Origin: Dehalococcoidia bacterium
Lineage (GTDB): Bacteria > Chloroflexota > Dehalococcoidia > Dehalococcoidales > BS750m-G39
Reading direction: 5' to 3'
Length of the DNA stretch: 32,526 nucleotides
Assembly: GCA_030608005.1 (NCBI GenBank)
Contig: JAUWIX010000015.1
Location: 1-32,526 of the forward strand
In this document: positions 1 to 9,756 of the stretch, piece by piece
How positions within the stretch are numbered: the stretch's first letter is position 1
Layout: every line of letters begins with the position of its first letter
The notes under the pieces: generated by a model
What the model was told of the DNA's origin: nothing
What the model saw: the letters and a program-made list of their open reading frames with translations, nothing else
Database searches by the model: none
Position numbers and translations under genes: made by a program

Positions 1-209
1 AGCTTAAGCAGCCCACGTTGCGTGTGATAATCATGCCGATTAGCCATCATATGCCCTGTCAATTGGTTTATCCTTTCTGTGAGCAAGGCTATCTGAACTT
101 CAGTCGAGCCTGTGTCTCCTTCACGGAGCCCAAATTTACTTATGATTTCTGTCTTTTTCTCTTTGTCCAAATTATAACCCCTGTATTCCCCACTTATTCT
201 AGCAGACAT
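1..209 (-). CDS. rpsO: 30S ribosomal protein S15, N-terminal part (C-terminus lies beyond window start)
   Basis: Reverse complement of 1-209 translates without stops as [69 protein letters not shown]..., carrying the S15 signature ([17 protein letters not shown]......D...RRGLL). Not in the supplied ORF track because it is open at the edge. Confidence 0.93.
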   Translation of the reverse strand, partial: MSARISGEYRGYNLDKEKKTEIISKFGLREGDTGSTEVQIALLTERINQLTGHMMANRHDYHTQRGLLK

Positions 210-226
210 TAACTACAAATCAACCG

Positions 227-255
227 ATTATAGCATAAGTCGGGGCGACTGTAAA
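227..255 (-). promoter_or_regulatory. Sigma70-type promoter for rpsO
   Basis: On the minus strand: TTTACA (255-250), 17-bp spacer, TATAAT (232-227) with extended -10 TGC; 18 nt upstream of the rpsO ATG. Confidence 0.7.
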
Positions 256-260
256 TTGAC

Positions 261-289
261 TTGACTTTGTAACCCATAGCGGTTATAGT
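261..289 (+). promoter_or_regulatory. Sigma70-type promoter driving the rightward operon (zinc-ribbon protein onward)
   Basis: TTGACT (261-266), 17-bp spacer, TATAGT (284-289); divergent from the rpsO promoter. Confidence 0.5.
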
Positions 290-440
290 AAGCACTGTAG
301 TTGATACCTTGGTTTAGTGTCGTTTCTAAGCTTGACCCCGTATATGCCGGGAATCTTCTATAGCAGTTGGGCAAAGGGTTTTGGAGCCAGGAGACTGCAT
401 TGAAGACAAGGGGCTAACAAAATATATTGGAGGTGCAGTA

Positions 441-734
441 ATGGCTCTGGTAGACAAGACCCTGGTGTGCCGTGATTGTGGGCAGGAGTTCATTTTTACC
501 ACCGGTGAGCAGGAGTTCTATTTATCTCACGGGTTGCAAAATGAACCCAGTCGATGTCCGGAGTGCCGAGCTGCTCGGCGGAGAGACCGCTTGGGTAGCT
601 ATGACCGGCCACGACAGACGTATACTGTAATATGTGCTGGCTGTGGGGTGGAAACCACAGTTCCTTTTGAGCCCAAGGAAGGGCGACCGGTCTATTGCAG
701 AGAGTGCTACGCTAAGCAGAGAAAATCTGACTAA
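441..734 (+). CDS. Small zinc-ribbon protein (two CxxC pairs)
   Basis: MALVDKTLVCRDCGQEF...CPEC...CAGCG...CREC; GGAGGT RBS at 429-434 supports start at 441 rather than the ORF-track start at 381. Confidence 0.8.
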   Translation: MALVDKTLVCRDCGQEFIFTTGEQEFYLSHGLQNEPSRCPECRAARRRDRLGSYDRPRQTYTVICAGCGVETTVPFEPKEGRPVYCRECYAKQRKSD

Positions 735-767
735 GTTTTTGATTTATCTGGTTACCAACTATATATC

Positions 768-1061
768 ATGAGTGTCGGTGTCTGTCGGGTTAAGCTTCGC
801 TTTCCGGAGAACCTGTCGCTCAAGGGTAAGCGGCAGATATTGAAATCCATTACCGCCCGTCTCAGAAACAAGTTCAATGTCTCCGTGGCTGAGGTTGACG
901 ATCAGGAATTATGGCAGTTGGCTACTCTGGGGATTTGTTGCGTTAGCAATAATAACCGATATACTAATGAAGTCCTGTCCAAGGCGGTGGACTTTATTAT
1001 TAGTGGTCGCTTAGATGTAGAGATACTCGACTATGAAATTGAGATTCTGCCTGTTTCCTGA
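768..1061 (+). CDS. DUF503 (YlxP-like) family protein
   Basis: Length 97 aa; 'GVCRVKLRFPENLSLKGKRQILKSITARLRNKFNVSVAEVDDQELWQ' matches the DUF503 pattern. Confidence 0.85.
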   Translation: MSVGVCRVKLRFPENLSLKGKRQILKSITARLRNKFNVSVAEVDDQELWQLATLGICCVSNNNRYTNEVLSKAVDFIISGRLDVEILDYEIEILPVS

Positions 1062-1072
1062 CAAGGGCTATA

Positions 1073-3367
1073 ATGGATACCTCAGCCTTTCTTCGTCATC
1101 TTGCGGCTCAACCCACTTACAGCGCTCAGATAGCTCACATAGAGCATATTCCGCGCCGTGAAGCGAAATGTGCTCAGTTGGACCAGCCTCTGGTAGCGAG
1201 CCTTCAGGATTGTCTCAGTGAACATGGGTTATTACCCCTTTATACCCATCAAGCGGAAGCCATAAATTATGCCCGGCAGGGCAGGAATGTGATGGTGGCT
1301 ACCTCGTCTGCCAGTGGCAAGACCCTATGCTATAACGCCCCGGTTATGGAGGCAATCTTAACTGAACGGGGTAGTTGTGCCCTTTACCTTTTCCCAACCA
1401 AAGCCCTGGCTCAGGACCAGCTACGCGGTTTACGGGAATTATTTTACCCCGACCTATTCCAGATAGGGGAGGTTGCTACTTTTGATGGTGATACCCCTCA
1501 GGTGGAGCGGGCTGAGACAAGGAAACGAGCCAGGGTGATACTTACCAATCCAGATATGCTCCATATTGGCATACTGCCAAATCATCAACAATGGTCAAGG
1601 CTGCTACGCCACTTGAGGTATGTAGTAGTAGATGAAGCCCATACCTATCGTGGTGTTTTTGGCTCCCACGTAGCTTGTGTCATTCGTCGCCTGCGCCGTC
1701 TTTGTCAGCTTTATGGCTCAAATCCCCAATTCATTTGCTGCTCGGCTACTATAGCCAACCCTGGGGAGCATGCGGAAAGGCTGGTAGGTTTACCCTTTAA
1801 GGTAGTTGATAATGATGGTTCTCCCTATGGGGGGAAGGAATTTGTCTTCTGGAATCCTCCAATCATAGATGAGGCTAAGAGTGTTCGGCGTAGTGCTAAT
1901 AGTGAAGCGGCAAACCTTTTTACCGAGTTGGTGAGCCATAATATCCGCAGTCTGACCTTTGCTCGCACCCGTCGGCTGACTGAGCTTATTTATAACTACA
2001 CCAGACGGAGGCTAGCTGAAATCAGCTCTGCCCTGACCAAGAAAATCAAGGCTTATCGGGCTGGCTATCTACCAGAGGAACGGCGTCAAATAGAGCAGGA
2101 GCTATTCGGCGGTCAGCTTCTAGGTGTGGTAGCTACTAGTGCTCTGGAGCTGGGCATAGACATCGGTGACCTGGAGGCTACAGTGCTCACTGGCTATCCG
2201 GGAAGCATTGCCAGCGCCTGGCAGCAGGCGGGGAGAAGTGGACGAGGTAGAGATAAATCTATAAGTTTTCTTATCGCTCTGGATAATCCCCTTGACCAGT
2301 ATTTTATGCGCCACCCCGACTCATTTTTTGGTAAAAGCTTTGAGAACGCTCTGGTTAACCCTGATAACCCCTATATTTTGAGAACCCATCTCCTATGTGC
2401 TGCCTGGGAGTTGCCCCTAAGCAGCGATGACGAGAAGGTCTTTGGCTCCGCCTTGAACTGGGAAAGGACAGGGCTGGAGAGACAGGGTTTGCTTAGGCAG
2501 CGCAGGGGCAAATGGTATCTTTCACCTGCGATTGCCTATCCCGCTCAGGGCATAAATATTCGTTCCATCTCTGGGGAAAACTTTACCATTATTGATACTT
2601 CAACTGGCTCCTTACTGGAAACCATTGAGGCAAGTGTTGCTTTTTCTCAAATACATCCCGGTGCTATCTACCTCCATCAGGGGGAATCCTATCTAGTCAA
2701 TGAACTTGACCTGGCTGACCGCACTGCCTATGCCATGCCGACCCCCGCCACTTACTATACCCAGGCTAAGGAAATCACTGACCTTCATATTGTCAGGGTA
2801 GTGCGGGATAAAAGCTGCCCACAGACCAGGGTATACTTGGGCGAGGTTGAGGTTACTACTAGGGTAGTTGGTTTCAAGAAGAAGGCGCAATTCACTGAGG
2901 AGATAATTGGGGAGGAGTTCCTTGACCTGCCACCGCAGCATTTCCCCACCGTTGCCCTATGGTTTGACCTGCCACCTGAGGTGGTGGCTCGACTGGTTGA
3001 TGCGCAACTGGACTTCGCTGGCGGGCTGCACGCTGCCGAGCATGCTGCTATTGGCATTCTTCCCTTATTTGCCCTTTGCGACCGCAATGATATTGGGGGC
3101 GTATCTACCCTCTTCCACCCTGATACTGGGAGGGCGCAGATATTTATCTATGACGCCTATCCCGGTGGCATTGGTATTGCCGAGAAGGGCTTTGACCTGG
3201 TGGAGGAATTATGGCAGACTACGCTGAAGGCAATCGCTGAATGCCCGTGTCAAGAGGGCTGCCCTAGTTGTATCCAGTCGCCCAAGTGTGGTAATAATAA
3301 TAAACCGCTGGATAAAAAGGCAGCCCAGTTGCTGCTTGAAGGGTTGCTATCTAAAAGAATAGATTGA
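1073..3367 (+). CDS. DEAD/DEAH-box helicase with C-terminal DUF1998 Zn-binding domain (MrfA/YprA-like)
   Basis: Walker A-like 'TSSASGKT', 'DEAH', 'CSATIANP', 'QQAGRSGRGRD' motifs; C-terminal 'CPCQEGCPSCIQSPKCGNNN' cysteine cluster. Confidence 0.88.
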   Translation: MDTSAFLRHLAAQPTYSAQIAHIEHIPRREAKCAQLDQPLVASLQDCLSEHGLLPLYTHQAEAINYARQGRNVMVATSSASGKTLCYNAPVMEAILTERGSCALYLFPTKALAQDQLRGLRELFYPDLFQIGEVATFDGDTPQVERAETRKRARVILTNPDMLHIGILPNHQQWSRLLRHLRYVVVDEAHTYRGVFGSHVACVIRRLRRLCQLYGSNPQFICCSATIANPGEHAERLVGLPFKVVDNDGSPYGGKEFVFWNPPIIDEAKSVRRSANSEAANLFTELVSHNIRSLTFARTRRLTELIYNYTRRRLAEISSALTKKIKAYRAGYLPEERRQIEQELFGGQLLGVVATSALELGIDIGDLEATVLTGYPGSIASAWQQAGRSGRGRDKSISFLIALDNPLDQYFMRHPDSFFGKSFENALVNPDNPYILRTHLLCAAWELPLSSDDEKVFGSALNWERTGLERQGLLRQRRGKWYLSPAIAYPAQGINIRSISGENFTIIDTSTGSLLETIEASVAFSQIHPGAIYLHQGESYLVNELDLADRTAYAMPTPATYYTQAKEITDLHIVRVVRDKSCPQTRVYLGEVEVTTRVVGFKKKAQFTEEIIGEEFLDLPPQHFPTVALWFDLPPEVVARLVDAQLDFAGGLHAAEHAAIGILPLFALCDRNDIGGVSTLFHPDTGRAQIFIYDAYPGGIGIAEKGFDLVEELWQTTLKAIAECPCQEGCPSCIQSPKCGNNNKPLDKKAAQLLLEGLLSKRID

Positions 3368-3377
3368 GGGAGTTTGA

Positions 3378-3556
3378 GGGGGGCTGAGCCCCCCCTACAC
3401 CTTTTATATCTTTTCCCACCCCCCGCCCTCAAGGGGTGGGAAGGAGTGAAATAGAGGAAGTCCAAGAGGGACGAAGTCTCTCATCAGGGGTAGATTGAAG
3501 GGGCGGAGCCCCTTCAAAAACAAATTCTTCCCCTTCCCCTTGTAAGGGGAAGGGGA
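3378..3556. repeat. Intergenic cluster of four GC-rich perfect hairpins
   Basis: GGGGGGC-tga-GCCCCCC (3378-3394); TTCCCACCCC...GGGGTGGGAA (3413-3442); TTGAAGGGGC-gga-GCCCCTTCAA (3495-3517); TCCCCTTCCCCTT-gt-AAGGGGAAGGGGA (3529-3556). Confidence 0.85.
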
Positions 3557-3570
3557 TAAAGGGGATAGGG

Positions 3571-4476
3571 TTGACTGGTAATCTAATTGAACAAGGGTTG
3601 AAGCGCAGTCGTGATACCTGGTTTAGCCGGGTAACCCACCTGTTTGACCGCACCGCTATAGATGAGGCGGTATGGGCTGAGCTGGAGGAACTGCTTATTT
3701 CTGCCGATGTGGGGGTTGATACCACGGAGAAGCTTATTGAAAAGGTGAGGCGAAGAGTAAAAGAGGAGAAGATTGGCCAGGGGACAGTGGTGTGCGCTGC
3801 CTTGAAGGCAGAAATGGTCAACATCCTAAAAATTGATGTTCACGGAACGTCTATCCCCCTATCATTGCCCAGGGTTATTCTGGTAGTAGGAGTCAATGGC
3901 TGTGGTAAGACTACATCTATTGCTAAGCTTGCCTATAGGCTGAAAAACGAGGGTAAGAGGGTGATACTGGTTGCGGCTGATACCTTTAGGGCGGCGGCTA
4001 TTGACCAGCTCAAAAGCCTGAGCGAGAAGATTGGTGTTGATGTCATTGCTCACCAGCCCGGGGCTGATGCTGGGGCGGTAGTCTTTGACGCCCTGGAGGC
4101 AGCGCGGAGTAGAAACGCTCAGGAGTTAATTATTGACACTGCCGGTAGGCTGCACACCAAGTTTAACCTGATGGAGGAGCTTAAAAAGGTCAGGCGGGTG
4201 GCAGCCAAGGCTGATGCCACAGCGCCACATGAGGTGCTCTTGGTGCTTGATGCTACTACAGGTCAGAACGGCTTAACCCAGGCCAGATATTTCACTGAAG
4301 CTGTAGGGGTAACCGGCATTTTTCTGGCTAAGCTGGATGGCACAGCTAAAGGGGGTATAGTGCTGGCTATCTGCGATGAACTGAAAATACCAATCCTGTT
4401 CATCGGTGTTGGTGATGGGTTGGAGGATATGGCTCCTTTTGATGCTGAGACCTTCGTCGAGGCGCTATGCTCCTGA
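3571..4476 (+). CDS. ftsY: Signal recognition particle receptor FtsY (TTG start)
   Basis: NG-domain motifs 'GVNGCGKTTSIAKLA', 'DTFRAAAIDQL', 'DTAGRLHTK', 'AKLDGTAKGG'. Confidence 0.92.
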   Translation: MTGNLIEQGLKRSRDTWFSRVTHLFDRTAIDEAVWAELEELLISADVGVDTTEKLIEKVRRRVKEEKIGQGTVVCAALKAEMVNILKIDVHGTSIPLSLPRVILVVGVNGCGKTTSIAKLAYRLKNEGKRVILVAADTFRAAAIDQLKSLSEKIGVDVIAHQPGADAGAVVFDALEAARSRNAQELIIDTAGRLHTKFNLMEELKKVRRVAAKADATAPHEVLLVLDATTGQNGLTQARYFTEAVGVTGIFLAKLDGTAKGGIVLAICDELKIPILFIGVGDGLEDMAPFDAETFVEALCS

Positions 4477-4492
4477 CTTTTGGAGGTGAATA

Positions 4493-5278
4493 TTGCTCAC
4501 CATAAGTATAGACCCAATAGCCTTCACCATAGGGTCGATAAGCGTTAGGTGGTATGGCATTATGGTTGCCCTGGCGGTGTTGGTGGTAGTTTTGTGGATG
4601 CTGCGAGAGGTAAGACGGGGGGCTAATCTTTCCTATGATACCATTCTTACCGCAGCTCTGGTAGGCATTCCATCCGCGGTAATAATATCAAAGTTGCTCC
4701 ATGTTATTGACAGATTTGATTTTTATATTCAAAACCCGGGGCAGATTTTTGGTTTTGAAGGTTTGACTATCTATGGTGCTATTTTAGGCGCTGTCCTGGG
4801 TATCTGGATTTACAGCAAGTTTAGCAATTTCCAATTTGGCTATTTTGCCGATTTGGTGGCACCGAGTGTCATACTGGCTCAGGCTGTAGGCAGGGTGGGC
4901 TGCACCATAAATGGCTGCTGCTATGGCGTAGAAGCGCCAGCTTGGCTACCTTGGTCTGTGGTCTATACTCAACCTGAGAGCTATGCTCCTCTGGGGGTAG
5001 CCCTTCACCCCACCCAGCTTTATGAGATTATATTTTGTTTGATAGTCTTTGGCGTATTGCTCAGGTTGAGGGGTCATTTTAAGCCTGATGGCTCTCTGTT
5101 TCTAATCTACCTTGGTCTATACTCATTGTGGCGGGTTGGCATTGGCTTTCTGCGGGACGGGACACCCTTCCTCTTTGGCTTACATCAGGCTCAGCTAATA
5201 GGCATAATCGTATTAGCCATCGCCATCCCTTTGCTAGTTCTGAAGACACGGTGGGTTGAAAAAGAGGCCAGTAGCTAA
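4493..5278 (+). CDS. lgt: Prolipoprotein diacylglyceryl transferase (TTG start)
   Basis: Membrane protein with 'RWYGIMVA', 'GRVGCTINGCCYG', 'HPTQLYE' signatures. Confidence 0.92.
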   Translation: MLTISIDPIAFTIGSISVRWYGIMVALAVLVVVLWMLREVRRGANLSYDTILTAALVGIPSAVIISKLLHVIDRFDFYIQNPGQIFGFEGLTIYGAILGAVLGIWIYSKFSNFQFGYFADLVAPSVILAQAVGRVGCTINGCCYGVEAPAWLPWSVVYTQPESYAPLGVALHPTQLYEIIFCLIVFGVLLRLRGHFKPDGSLFLIYLGLYSLWRVGIGFLRDGTPFLFGLHQAQLIGIIVLAIAIPLLVLKTRWVEKEASS

Positions 5279-5901
5279 TGGACTGGGGAAATATTATTGG
5301 CACCATAGCTGCCCTTCTGGTGGCTATTTTATGGCTGCTGGCGTTAAAGAAGAGGAAGAAGGGTAGCCTCAGGAAAATAGAGCAACTCCTTCAACACCTC
5401 CAGGGAATAGGGGTCAGAGTGTCTCTGCTGGAAAAAGATGTTGAGCAGGGAAAGGTGGGAGTGAGTCATGCTTCGGGGCAAAGGTCTGAGGGTGTTATTC
5501 AAATAGCGGGAAGGAATATAGACTACATCAATGTCACCAGTGTCGCCAGCCAATATGGAGTCCGTTATTTTGTTGATTATTTGGTGAGGAGTCCTGGCTG
5601 GATAGGCGAAAAGAAAAGAAAGAAAACCAGGATGGTAAGAAAGAAAAGCTCGGCTCTCCGGGGCAAGGCGGTCGATATCCAGTGGAAGGGGGATGATTAC
5701 CTAGCCCAGGGACTCAACTATGATTATCGGCTGAAAGATAAGCTATTACAAGCCGAGCTTGATAAGCTCAAGGGTAGTATTTGGATTTTCCCTGAGCCGA
5801 AGTATGAATATGCCAGGGTCAGGACTTCTTACCTTCTGCCCTCATCTGATTTGTTTGAGGCAATAGATATTATTGCTGGACATATCAGGTCGGGGTGGTA
5901 G
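5278..5901 (+). CDS. Hypothetical protein with one N-terminal TM segment
   Basis: Start overlaps lgt stop as TAATG; N-terminal hydrophobic segment then basic stretch KKRKKG. Confidence 0.6.
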   Translation: MDWGNIIGTIAALLVAILWLLALKKRKKGSLRKIEQLLQHLQGIGVRVSLLEKDVEQGKVGVSHASGQRSEGVIQIAGRNIDYINVTSVASQYGVRYFVDYLVRSPGWIGEKKRKKTRMVRKKSSALRGKAVDIQWKGDDYLAQGLNYDYRLKDKLLQAELDKLKGSIWIFPEPKYEYARVRTSYLLPSSDLFEAIDIIAGHIRSGW

Positions 5902-7588
5902 GGGCAGGGGGAGCCGGCGCAAAATCCAGAATATTAAGCCTTAGCCTTTCCACCCCACCCCAGCGGTCTATCTCCAGGTTATAGACAATGTCAAGATAAG
6001 AGGATATCTCAGCCAGATAGTTGCCCAATCTGAAGCCTACCCCATCCCAAACTATGCCGCCCTGCTTTAGTTTCAGCCTCAGGTGCTCTCTATTACTGCC
6101 CATAGTGTGGCAGTCAACTACATCTGTCCTGCGGCTGAGAAAGGTAGGTGCTGGATTACCCCGACCAAAGGGAGCTAGCTGTTGAATTATTTGGAAGGTA
6201 TCCCCGCTGAGTTCAGGCAGTGTGACCTCAGCATCAATATCCAGTTGAGGACGAAGGTCAACCCCAGCTAGCTGTTCAGCTGCTAGCTGGGAAAGGTGCT
6301 GCTTGAGGTGAGTCAAATTCTTGGTGGGTAGGGTAAAGCCTGCTGCCTGTGAATGACCACCGAACTGGGATAGCAGGCTACTACACTGGTTCAGGGCGAG
6401 GATAATATTGAACTCAGAGATACTGCGACAGCTTCCGCTGCTTACTAGCTCGCCGGTTCTGACCACAATAGCCGGGCGGTAGAATTCCTCAGATAACCTG
6501 CCGGCTACCAGCCCGGCGATGCCAACAGGATAGTCCCTATCGCTGGCAATTAGCAAGGGTGAAATTCCTTGTGCTAATATCTGCTCTCTAGCCTTGGTTA
6601 AAACCTTAGTGGTTAGCCTTTGCCGCTCCGCATTTTTCTGTTCCAGCCATATAGCTAACTCGCGTGCCTCCTGTGGCGAGTTTGTCATCAGCAATTTATA
6701 GCTTGTCATGGCATGTGCTAATCTTCCGGCAGCATTTAGCCGCGGGGCGATAATCCACGAGATGCTCTCTGCGTCAAGGCTGCCAATGCTTAGTTCCGTC
6801 TGGGATATAATCTCCCTGATTCCGAGGCGTGGGGCGGCATTAATTAGCTTCAACCCCTGCTTAACCAGGTATCGGTTCTCCCCCGATAGAGGTGCCATAT
6901 CAGCTACCGTTCCCAGGGCTGCCAGGTCCATTAGTTCATCCAGTTGCTCTTCTTTACCAATGCCCTGGAATAGAGCCTGAAGCAGCTTGATGGCTACCCC
7001 AGCGCCAGTCAGTTCCGAGAAAGGATAACTTGAATCAGCTCGCTTGGGATTGACAATGGCAATGGCGGGCGGGATTTCTGGCAGGGGGGTGTGGTGGTCG
7101 GTGACAATTATATCCAGCCCCAGCCTTGTTGCTCTCTTAACCTCAGCCAGGGCGGTAATTCCACAATCAACGGTAATAACCAGGCTGATGCCTTGTCGGT
7201 GAAGATTTTCCAGGGCGGCTGTTTTAAGTCCATAGCCCTCGGTCAGGCGGTGGGGTATGTATGGGATGACCTTGCCGCCAAGGCTTGATAGCCCCTGGAC
7301 GAGCAGGGCAGTCGCGGTGATGCCATCAGCATCAAAGTCGCCATAGATAGCAATGTTTTCTCCTGAGAGCAAGGCTCGGTAAATCCTGGCTACCGCCAGG
7401 TGCATATCAGGTAGCAGGGACGGATCGCCTGACAGGCGTTTATCGGCGGTGATAAATGGTTCTAACTGGGAGGGCTCAGTAAGACCACGGTTATATAGAA
7501 GCTGAGCTATTAGTGGGGGGAAACCTGAACTATTGACCAGACGCTTGTCTGGAGCCGGCGGCAGCAAATTCCAGCGACAATGATTCAA
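5885..7588 (-). CDS. recJ: Single-stranded-DNA-specific exonuclease RecJ
   Basis: DHH phosphoesterase motifs 'YGDFDADGITATALL', 'TVDCG', 'VTDHHTP', and 'GHSQAAGFTL' (DHHA1). Confidence 0.92.
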   Translation of the reverse strand: MNHCRWNLLPPAPDKRLVNSSGFPPLIAQLLYNRGLTEPSQLEPFITADKRLSGDPSLLPDMHLAVARIYRALLSGENIAIYGDFDADGITATALLVQGLSSLGGKVIPYIPHRLTEGYGLKTAALENLHRQGISLVITVDCGITALAEVKRATRLGLDIIVTDHHTPLPEIPPAIAIVNPKRADSSYPFSELTGAGVAIKLLQALFQGIGKEEQLDELMDLAALGTVADMAPLSGENRYLVKQGLKLINAAPRLGIREIISQTELSIGSLDAESISWIIAPRLNAAGRLAHAMTSYKLLMTNSPQEARELAIWLEQKNAERQRLTTKVLTKAREQILAQGISPLLIASDRDYPVGIAGLVAGRLSEEFYRPAIVVRTGELVSSGSCRSISEFNIILALNQCSSLLSQFGGHSQAAGFTLPTKNLTHLKQHLSQLAAEQLAGVDLRPQLDIDAEVTLPELSGDTFQIIQQLAPFGRGNPAPTFLSRRTDVVDCHTMGSNREHLRLKLKQGGIVWDGVGFRLGNYLAEISSYLDIVYNLEIDRWGGVERLRLNILDFAPAPPAPTTPT

Positions 7589-8844
7589 GCTCGCCCCTCA
7601 GAGTACTCTCGGAAGACCAGGACTGAGTTATGACCGCCAAAGCCGAAGGAATTGGACAGGGCGGTGGCGACCTTGGCTCGGCGAGCTACATTGGGCACAT
7701 AATCTAAATCGCACTCAGGGTCAGGGTGGGTGAGGTTTATCGTCGGTGGTATTATGCCGTTCTGGATAACCATTATGCATATTGCGGCTTCAACGGCACC
7801 AGCACCCCCTATAAGATGCCCCATCATTGACTTGGTGGAGCTTATTGGAATGTTATAGGCATGGTCGCCAAATAACCTCTTTATCGCTTTGGTCTCCATC
7901 TTGTCATTTAGGGGGGTAGATGTGCCATGAGCGTTAATATAGTCAATTTCATTGGGTTTGAGTCCGGCTTTATTCAGCGCCCTCTGCATCGCCCGGGCGG
8001 CACCCTCCCCACTTTCAATTGGCGCGGTAACATGGTAGGCATCACCAGTAGCCCCATAACCGATAATTTCGGCGAGGATGTTAGCCCCGTGCCTTTGGGC
8101 GAAGGTAAGGTCTTCCAGAATAAGGGTGCCAGCCCCTTCGCTGAGAACAAAGCCATCGTGTTCAGCATCAAAGGGACGGGATGCCTTTTGTGGTTCATTG
8201 TTTCTGGTGGATATAGCTTTCAGGGCATTGAAAGCAGCAATGCCTACCGGGTTGATTATCGCCTCACTGCCGCCGGCTATCATAACTTGGGCATCACCGC
8301 GCTTGATAGTTTCATAGGCAACCCCTATGGCGTCTGAGCCGCTGGAGCAAGCTGATGCAGTGCACAGATTTGGCCCTTTCACTCCTAGCACAATGGATAC
8401 CTGGGCGGCAGCTATATTAGGCATCATCATTGGGATTAGGAACGGGCTCACCCTCCCTGCTCCCCTCTCCAGTAGTATTTTGGTTTGTTCAAATAAGGTA
8501 GTTAGACCGCCAATTCCACTACCAATTACGATACCGATATTGTCTTGGTTTGCGGCGTTGATTTTCATTCCCGATTGCTCCGCCGCTTCTATGCCGGCAG
8601 CTATTGCCAGTTGAGCGAAGCGGTCCATGCGGTAGACATCCTTGCGGCTCATGTAGTCGGTAGGCTCAAAGCCCTTTACCTCGCCAGCAAACTTGGTTTC
8701 AAAGGACTCAGCGTCAAACAGGGTGATATAATCAACCCCTGACTTACCGGCAACGAGACCTTCCCAGCTGGTAGTGACATTCAAACCAAGTGGGCACAGA
8801 ACCCCTATGCCAGTAACCACCACTCTGTTATTCATACTTGACAT
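7585..8844 (-). CDS. fabF: Beta-ketoacyl-ACP synthase II
   Basis: Cys-His-His KAS triad: 'TASACSSGSDAI', 'NAHGTSTPLND', 'KSMMGHLIGGAGAVEA'. Confidence 0.95.
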   Translation of the reverse strand: MSSMNNRVVVTGIGVLCPLGLNVTTSWEGLVAGKSGVDYITLFDAESFETKFAGEVKGFEPTDYMSRKDVYRMDRFAQLAIAAGIEAAEQSGMKINAANQDNIGIVIGSGIGGLTTLFEQTKILLERGAGRVSPFLIPMMMPNIAAAQVSIVLGVKGPNLCTASACSSGSDAIGVAYETIKRGDAQVMIAGGSEAIINPVGIAAFNALKAISTRNNEPQKASRPFDAEHDGFVLSEGAGTLILEDLTFAQRHGANILAEIIGYGATGDAYHVTAPIESGEGAARAMQRALNKAGLKPNEIDYINAHGTSTPLNDKMETKAIKRLFGDHAYNIPISSTKSMMGHLIGGAGAVEAAICIMVIQNGIIPPTINLTHPDPECDLDYVPNVARRAKVATALSNSFGFGGHNSVLVFREYSEGRA

Positions 8845-8892
8845 AACTAGAAAACAATTCCTCCTATCTATCTGAACTAGAGCAGTTAATGG

Positions 8893-9756
8893 TTAGCCCC
8901 GGCGCCCTTTCCCACCGCGCCTGTATTCCATCTTAGCCCGTTGACTAGACCGTCTATCACTCCGATAGTCAGGGGCAATGATAGGAAATACCATACTGAT
9001 ACGGGGGTCTATGAAGCGGGAGCTGATGGGGTCGTCAATCTCATCCAGTGCTAGGCGGGTAGTGATTACCGTTGCCAATCGGGCATTATAGCGATAGTTG
9101 ATAACCTGATAAAGCTTTTCCTGCGCCCAAGGGGTGGTTGACTGCTCACCAAAGTCGTCTAAGATGAGCAATAGTGCATTCTTTACCTCTTCAAAGAGCT
9201 GGTCATAGGACACCCTGCTCTCAGGGCTGAAGGTGAAGCGCAGATGGTCAAGAAAGTCAGGCACCACCTCAAATTTGACTGGCTTTCCGGCTCGGAGGCA
9301 GTAATTAGCAATGGCTGCTGCCAGGTGGGTTTTACCACAGCCGGTAACACCCTGTAATACCAGCCAGCCATCGGGTGATTTGGCGAAGTCAAGGGCTAAG
9401 CGGAATGCCTGCTCCAGGTTCTGGCGCTGTTCCGGCAGCAGATTAACACGCCTCCAGTCAAAATTATCAAAGGTCATGCTTCTAAGTAACTCTAGGTCAA
9501 GACCACTATATCGTTGCAGGCGGGTTTGGCGCTCTTTATCCAATTCTTTCTGGGTGCAGCGGCAGGCAATAACCCGGCCGAAATCCGGCTTGCCTGATGG
9601 TAGCCGAGGATGAACAAATCCCGCCCCCTTACAGATAGGGCAGACTGAACTTGGTGAGGCCTCTTCTGTTTCTTCAGCGCCAGACCATGTGTCCATATTT
9701 GCCCTTAAAGTATTTATCTGGGCTTGTCTTCTTAAAATCTCCCCTATATGTTCCAT
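8893..9756 (-). CDS. DnaC/DnaI-like helicase loader ATPase
   Basis: N-terminal Cys motif 'CPICKGAGFV...CRC', Walker A 'GVTGCGKTHLAAAIANY', Walker B 'LLILDDFG'. Confidence 0.85.
   Translation of the reverse strand: MEHIGEILRRQAQINTLRANMDTWSGAEETEEASPSSVCPICKGAGFVHPRLPSGKPDFGRVIACRCTQKELDKERQTRLQRYSGLDLELLRSMTFDNFDWRRVNLLPEQRQNLEQAFRLALDFAKSPDGWLVLQGVTGCGKTHLAAAIANYCLRAGKPVKFEVVPDFLDHLRFTFSPESRVSYDQLFEEVKNALLLILDDFGEQSTTPWAQEKLYQVINYRYNARLATVITTRLALDEIDDPISSRFIDPRISMVFPIIAPDYRSDRRSSQRAKMEYRRGGKGRRG

Noticed and set aside
18-212. Plus-strand 64-aa ORF at the window start
   Set aside because: Antisense to rpsO, which has a clear S15 signature and its own promoter.
1073-3367. DEAD-helicase/DUF1998 protein considered as a DISARM (DrmA/DrmB) component
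   Set aside because: Single-protein MrfA/YprA-like layout in a housekeeping neighbourhood, about 25 kb from the DrmE-like gene.
3250-3824. Minus-strand ORFs 3250-3465 and 3429-3824
   Set aside because: Low-complexity translations of the palindromic repeat cluster, antisense to the helicase end and ftsY start.
7927-8742. Several plus-strand ORFs inside fabF
   Set aside because: Fully antisense to a strongly supported fabF; no family resemblance.
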